A stretch of 64,000 nucleotides of DNA from Piezodorus guildinii (taxonomy: Eukaryota > Arthropoda > Insecta > Hemiptera > Pentatomidae). Under the pieces are notes generated by a model that did not search any database, was not told the DNA's origin, and was given only the letters and a program-made list of their open reading frames with translations. The translations under genes were made by a program, and so were the position numbers. The DNA lies in NCBI GenBank assembly GCA_023052935.1, contig CM041292.1:113551436-113615435 (forward strand), read 5' to 3'. The first letter of the stretch is position 1. The number at the start of each line of letters is the position of its first letter. Positions 59,182 to 64,000 of the stretch are shown one piece after another.

Positions 59182-61077
59182 TTGAAAACAATGGACTCAA
59201 ATAAATGTAAGAGAGTGGATATAGGACAGACTGTATGGATTTTAAAATCGGGCGGTCAAGCTGAAGAGGTAGTGGTCGCCTCTATGGTAACTGTAGCTAC
59301 CGCAGGAGGCGGAGAAAATCAGTTTGTTAAGGTAGAATGGCAAGAGGACGGAAGACAAGTGCTAGACAAAAATGTATCGGTGGATGATATATTCCTTAGT
59401 TTGCCCAAGCTGCCCCAAACAACAGAGGCGACTAATAAGGAATCAAGAAGCAATGATCACCCCTCCCCTCCTCCCCAGAACTGGTGATAAGGTCTGTCTT
59501 ATTTGTGGTTTGTCGTTCAAAGGCGACAGAGGTCTAGCAACCCAAATAGGGAAAAAACACCCCAGGGAGGCAAATAACTATAAATTAAGGGGCCTAATTA
59601 GAAACGAATTTAATAATGTAACTGGAGAGGATGAAGGAGTGAAGAATGAGATCAATAAATGGTTAAGTAGCGCGGATAACCGAACGACGACCTTTTTTTT
59701 TCTTTTTTTTTTTTTTTGCTCATCATATAAATTATATGCATATTTCCATCAAAGGCCCAGCCATCATTGAGACGAGAATTGTGGCATATGGTCTCTCAGA
59801 ATCCATATTAATCATTCGATTATTTAAATCATCGAAGTCCGATCATCCGATTATGACAATCATTCGATTACACCCACCCCTATTAGTCACCTTCCGGGAC
59901 ATTCAAAATGGAAATGATTTTAACGCTGAGGAATTCGATAAAGCAGTGGCTAACTTCCTAAATTTTCTAAAGAATATAAATTCAGAATTACCTGGCGCGT
60001 GTGCCAAACACGATGTGCTAAACATGATGTCCATTGATATTCAGGTAATACAAAAATCAATCAAATCAACATCATTGGACACATCGCCGGGGCCCGACGG
60101 AGTGCTATTCCGCACAATTAAATATTTTGATGTTTCACACATAACAAGGTAATTTCGGAGATCATGCTGAAGGTGAGTTATGTACTAGAACCCCTTCGTC
60201 AAGGGCGCACAATACTCATCTACAAGGGAAAAGGGGATATTAAACATATTTCATCATGGAGACCCATAGCGATATATTCTATTGTGCGCCGAATTATTGA
60301 GAAGGTTCTGGACCAGGAATTAAGAAAACAGATCACCTTCAGCAAAAATCAAAAAGGATTTATCAGGGGCCTACCGGGAGCACACGTAAGCGCAAGGATC
60401 ATCGACGCGATCATTAAGGATGCTAAAAACAAGAAAAATGATTGGTCTTCCTCGATGTGATTGGCGCTTTTGACAATGTTGGGCATGAGCCCATCATTAG
60501 CTCACTAGAGGCGAGGGGGGTGTCACCAGATCTGAAGAATGTAATTGCAGCTCTTCTGGACACTAATGAGATGAAGATAAGTGTGGGAGTCCATTCGACT
60601 GGCCAGATCAAAGTGCGGCGAGGCGTACCACAAGGAGGGCTCTTGTCGCCTTCGCTATTCAACCTGGCCATAGATCATTTGTACCGCGACCTGTGCGAGG
60701 CAGAATTTGCCAAAAAATTTGTTTATGTTTTAAGAGGAGACCAAGAAAGTGTGGTCCTCACAGGGTTCGCGGACGACCAGGCTGTCTCGGCGCGCGACAA
60801 GGGTGCTGCAGAAAGAGTCGTCAGTGTCACACAAAGAATGCTTGCGGAGATTGGTCTGGCCATAAACCGACAAAAAAGTATAGGTGTCGTGTTTGATAAG
60901 GGGAAGCTGCGGTCGACGACGCTCTCTCTTGAGGACGGATGCATCCCTTTCCTAAAAGAAAAGTTCTGCGAGACATTTGGCGAGAGACAGTTCTCCGTTA
61001 GAGGTCTATGGTTTGGGTCTCGCGGAGAGATCCCTGGAAGCACAAGGAATATTTTGGAAGACCTGGGATCGATATAG
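59182..61077 (+). pseudogene. R2-like non-LTR element with kinesin-13-like N-terminal segment
   Basis: Pieces in order: 59182-59487 VDIGQTVWILKSGGQAEEVV, FVKVEWQEDGRQVLDKNVSV, DDIFLSLPKL; a +1 shift in a C-rich tract; then VCLICGLSFKGDRGL..QIGKKHP, a C2H2-type finger of the R2/NeSL kind; RT from about 59895 with LDTSPGPDGVLFRTIKY, SSWRPIAIYSIVRRIIEKVL, VFLDVIGAFDNVGHEPI, RRGVPQGGLLSPSLFNLAID and GFADDQAVSA (FADD 60766-60777). It ends early at 61077 without the C-terminal endonuclease. A hAT-type fragment interrupts it at 59690-59892. It has split RTE #2. Confidence 0.72.
59690..59892. mobile_element. hAT-type MITE fragment in the R2-like element
   Basis: Shares tcattcgattatttaaatca and cgatcatccgattatg with 54804-55065 and ends cacccacccc. 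It interrupts the retroelement between zinc finger and RT. Confidence 0.65.
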
Positions 61078-61261
61078 GAGATATAGCGGTGTTAGCAGAA
61101 AATGTGATTTTGGACTCTCTGGGGATTATCCACCATCACCTGTATGGCAATTAAATATTGAAGATGATTATATTTTGATTATGTAATGTGCGCACCAAAG
61201 GTATAATTTACAATATAGTGCTAGAGAGAAATAAAATAAAATAATGTAAATGGCTAAAAGA

Positions 61262-61262
<1 letters not shown>

Positions 61263-61300
<38 letters not shown>
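61263..61300 (+). repeat. 38-base poly(A) run near the R2-like 3' end
   Basis: Pure A homopolymer about 190 bp after the RT frame ends. Another about 140 bp (ending ataaataaagc near 61448) separates it from RTE #2, so it may be internal or a tail. Confidence 0.85.
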
Positions 61301-61303
<3 letters not shown>

Positions 61304-61469
61304 CGAAAATGTAAATATTATAAATTTGTATTAGAACAGGAAAAAAAAATTGAAAATGTATGTAAAATATGTTCAAGTGATTGATAAGTATGCTGTGTTT
61401 TATAAGCAACCCTTTGTATTTGTATGTATTTGGGCAGCATAAATAAAGCATTTCTCTCTCTTATCCTTA

Positions 61470-61960
61470 CTTCTTTGCTCTGGTATCCTTTGGGACTCCC
61501 GAAAATATCATTGTATGGTCTATGGGCAGCTTTAGCTCTTCGTTACCTTTTTTCTTCACTTCACTTATGCCCAGGATGTCTACGTAGTAGGCCATCGTCT
61601 CTGCAGTTATCTCTGCATTCTTTCCTGTCAATGTGTTTATGTTCCATGTACCTAATCTAATTTCCTTATGAATGCTATGTCGTAACCGCTGATTTCCAAC
61701 TTGTCCGCCTCGGATTATGGCGGACGGTGGCCTCCACTTAACAAACTCTGAATCAATAGAACTACTTTGCGGGTGATTGGCCCAGCAATATGGATCCCGT
61801 ATTCTCGGGGAAACTGGCCTTCGGAATTAAGGGTGGCTTGGCTGTACCCCCCCGAACCGGGTACCTGTTTGTCCACTAGTCCTTATTTAATATATTCGAA
61901 CTAATTCTCCTACGAGGGGTCCCTCAATCGTCAACCTAGATTGAGAATGTTCCTTTTAAT
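61470..61960 (-). pseudogene. RTE retroelement #2, 5' part
   Basis: The minus strand reads RLGTWNINTLTGKNAEITAE, YYVDILGISEVKK and IFSGVPKDTRAK, the start of the APE endonuclease, preceded by ggcccaatcacccg as in the leader of the intact RTE. It is the missing 5' portion of the element at 57230-59170. Confidence 0.82.
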
Positions 61961-62955
61961 GAATTCTAACAAGTAGCAAAAATTTAGCTTGTCTCTAATT
62001 TCTTCGGATATAAGGCCTTTTCTGACCTTCATTGTCTAGGCAATTAATCTTAACATGGGTCTGACTCTTTGCATTTTATTACAACCTCCTTGTTATATTT
62101 TATTATGACCTCATTGGTTCTAAGCATTAAAAACCAGTGAATGTTTGTTTCTTGCATTGTCTGTTGTGGTCTGATGGTGAAGTTGGTAACATTATGATGG
62201 TGTGTATTATTTTTTTATTTGTAATATTTTTTATGAATGTTTGCTTTATTATTTATATTTAATTAGATCACAGAATTAAGTTCTGTGGATGAAATTCCTC
62301 ACGCAGGTTATGATATCTTTGTATAAACATGGTGTCTTTATTATTCTTTTGAGTTGTATGTTTACAGAAGTTGCTGGTATTTTTTCTTTTACCATACCTG
62401 AAGTGATGAGTTTTTATTTAGAACTGTTACTTATCTTAGTTCATGTTTTATGTGAAAATAGTTTTTATGTTTGACCAAGTTAAAAGGAAAAATATCAAGT
62501 TCGCTTGAGAGAATATTGAGTGCCAACAATATCCTAAAGAAAAACAACTAGTATGTAACTCACCAATACTTGCATTATAGGTGGTTTCTTTAATCAGTTT
62601 TAATATTAGTTGTATTTGTTTAATGTAACTTAGTGTTGGGTGAAAGCTTCTAGTTATTTTAAAAATAAATATATTTCTAAATGTTTTGTATTAAACCTTT
62701 TAACCCAAATCTAGTAAAAATAAGTTTTAACTTTTAATTAGAAAGTGACTTATTAATTAAGTTCTTTAGCAAGTCTCTTTAGGAGATTTACCTGTAAAAA
62801 TTTCTAAAAGCCGGCTCTTGGAGTTATTGTTATTGCGCTACATTAAATTACTTAAATTTAAAACTAATTCAAGATAGGTATTAAGTCATCAAAGTACGTC
62901 ATAAAATAATTAAATCATCAAAATATCCAAATTCATAACTAATACGAGATAGGTA
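61961..62955. other. No recognisable feature
   Basis: AT-rich sequence. The short ORF at 62289-62474 is hydrophobic but has no other support. Confidence 0.4.
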
Positions 62956-62959
62956 TTAG

Positions 62960-63215
62960 GGGTCACCTATGATGTATTAGCTAGCATAACAGCTTTCTAT
63001 GCCTAAGGTGGCATTCAAACCCCAGGTGGCTCTAGGATTTTTCAAAGGAAGCAAGAAATCCTTGAATATGCTGTCCTTCGGTGTGGATGTAAAATGCTGG
63101 CCCAAGCCTGTTTATGTCAGGAACTTGTTAAAGATCTCTATCATAACTAAACTTGGATAGGCAAACTTTAGAGCTTCGTCTTCGCATAAAACATACATTA
63201 AATGAATTAACAAAT
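62960..63215 (+). repeat. SINE family 1 relic
   Basis: Keeps tagctagcataacagc, ctaggatttttcaa, gctgtccttcggtg and cttggataggcaaa in family order, diverged from the full copies. Confidence 0.7.
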
Positions 63216-63479
63216 AATTAAGATAGGTATTAATTAATATGCTCTTAAAGATATATTGTTTATTATCTCATGCGAAGTTATATCGTTTATTCAGGTTCAA
63301 TACTTCTGAACCGTTATAAATTGACCAATTGTATATTTGTGATTGTGCATTAGCAGTCACTTGTCAGTGATCACTAGCTACTTTAATACTTATAATGTTG
63401 AATTAGTCTGTTTAGAGCATGTGTGGTTCTTCTAAAAATTAAGGCTTCACAAATATTTTACACAAATTTAATTAAAAAT

Positions 63480-63561
63480 TATTGCCCTATGACATCTCGC
63501 GGAACCCCTGTTTATCGACTGCAGACCGCCAGGGGCCATGAACCTCTTGTTGGGAATCACT
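63480..63561 (-). mobile_element. hAT-type element end
   Basis: On the minus strand it begins cagtgattcccaacaagagg and has gcccctggcggtctgcag, a hAT non-autonomous end related to that at 46692. The other end was not found. Confidence 0.5.
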
Positions 63562-63643
63562 GCTCTAGATCATTAGATCTTGTTAAAATCTCAACTAATA
63601 GATTTTATCTCGTCCTTAAATTAAAATGATGAACATAATTTTA

Positions 63644-63918
63644 GTTTGTTTGTTTATTTATGCTACTATGGCAGATCGGACGATGCTACGGTTGGAGTCC
63701 TATTTTTTGCCTATCCAGGTTTTATTAGGATAGGGATCTTTAACGAGTACCTGACATCGCACAGGCTCGGGACCACCTTTTAACGTCTCCTCCAAAGGAC
63801 GGCGTAAATAAGGATTTTTTACTCCCATTTAAAAATCCTAGGACACCTGTGGATTTGAACCCGTGATCTTTGGGATAGGAGGCTGTTATGCTAACCACCC
63901 AGCTACAAGTGATCCCCA
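63644..63918 (-). repeat. SINE family 1, full copy
   Basis: A 12-bp duplication aacataatttta flanks it (63632-63643, 63919-63930). Head on the minus strand has tggttagcataacagcc and gggttcaaatcc, with a tail ataaataaacaaacaaac. Confidence 0.92.
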
Positions 63919-64000
63919 AACATAATTTTATGTGACATGCAATCACTTGCATATGCTCTTTCCTAAAAAAAAAAATATTGGTTTATAGGAAATTGATGAG

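Noticed and set aside
62289..62474. Hydrophobic 61-codon ORF resembling a signal peptide protein
   Set aside because: AT-rich chance frames often encode Leu/Ile/Phe; there is no homology, splice or neighbour support.

Overview
The window is AT-rich animal nuclear DNA, most likely from an arthropod and probably an insect. Evidence: spliced housekeeping genes whose proteins align best by eye with insect versions, GT-AG introns, AATAAA signals, a TATCGATA (DRE-like) promoter candidate, and a dense mix of non-LTR, Ty3/Gypsy, Penelope-like, mariner, hAT and tRNA-SINE sequences. The species cannot be named from the sequence.

Two host genes are supported, and both reading frames close exactly across their exons. 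mRpS25 (mitochondrial ribosomal protein S25) lies on the + strand in four exons from 3003 to 16973, 168 codons plus stop. RBM18 (an RRM protein) lies on the - strand in six proposed exons from 56474 down to 42606, 217 codons plus stop. The genes converge on a repeat block at 17000-42500. One RBM18 intron appears to end in TG instead of AG.

Almost everything else is mobile DNA. mRpS25 intron 1 holds Tc1/mariner and SINE relics. Its intron 3 (9.6 kb) holds a Penelope-like element (PLE) that encloses a 1.27-kb inverted copy of neighbouring DNA, a compact PLE foldback, a deleted Gypsy element and Jockey debris. At 17500-28560 a Gypsy element has been broken up by a CR1/L2-like element, a PLE that itself contains a nearly intact 3.5-kb RTE, a SINE and an internally deleted mariner. 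At 31000-41650 a PLE with inverted ends contains a decayed APE-type non-LTR element and a 3.3-kb PLE foldback. RBM18 introns contain a 1.8-kb foldback, hAT MITEs, SINEs and retroelement relics. At 57200-61960 a decayed RTE is split by an R2-like element whose first ORF carries a kinesin-13-like segment.

The most unusual theme is the family of PLE-derived hairpins. Their ends carry minimal hammerhead-ribozyme cores, several have 13-15 bp target duplications, and they range from 209 bp to 3.3 kb.
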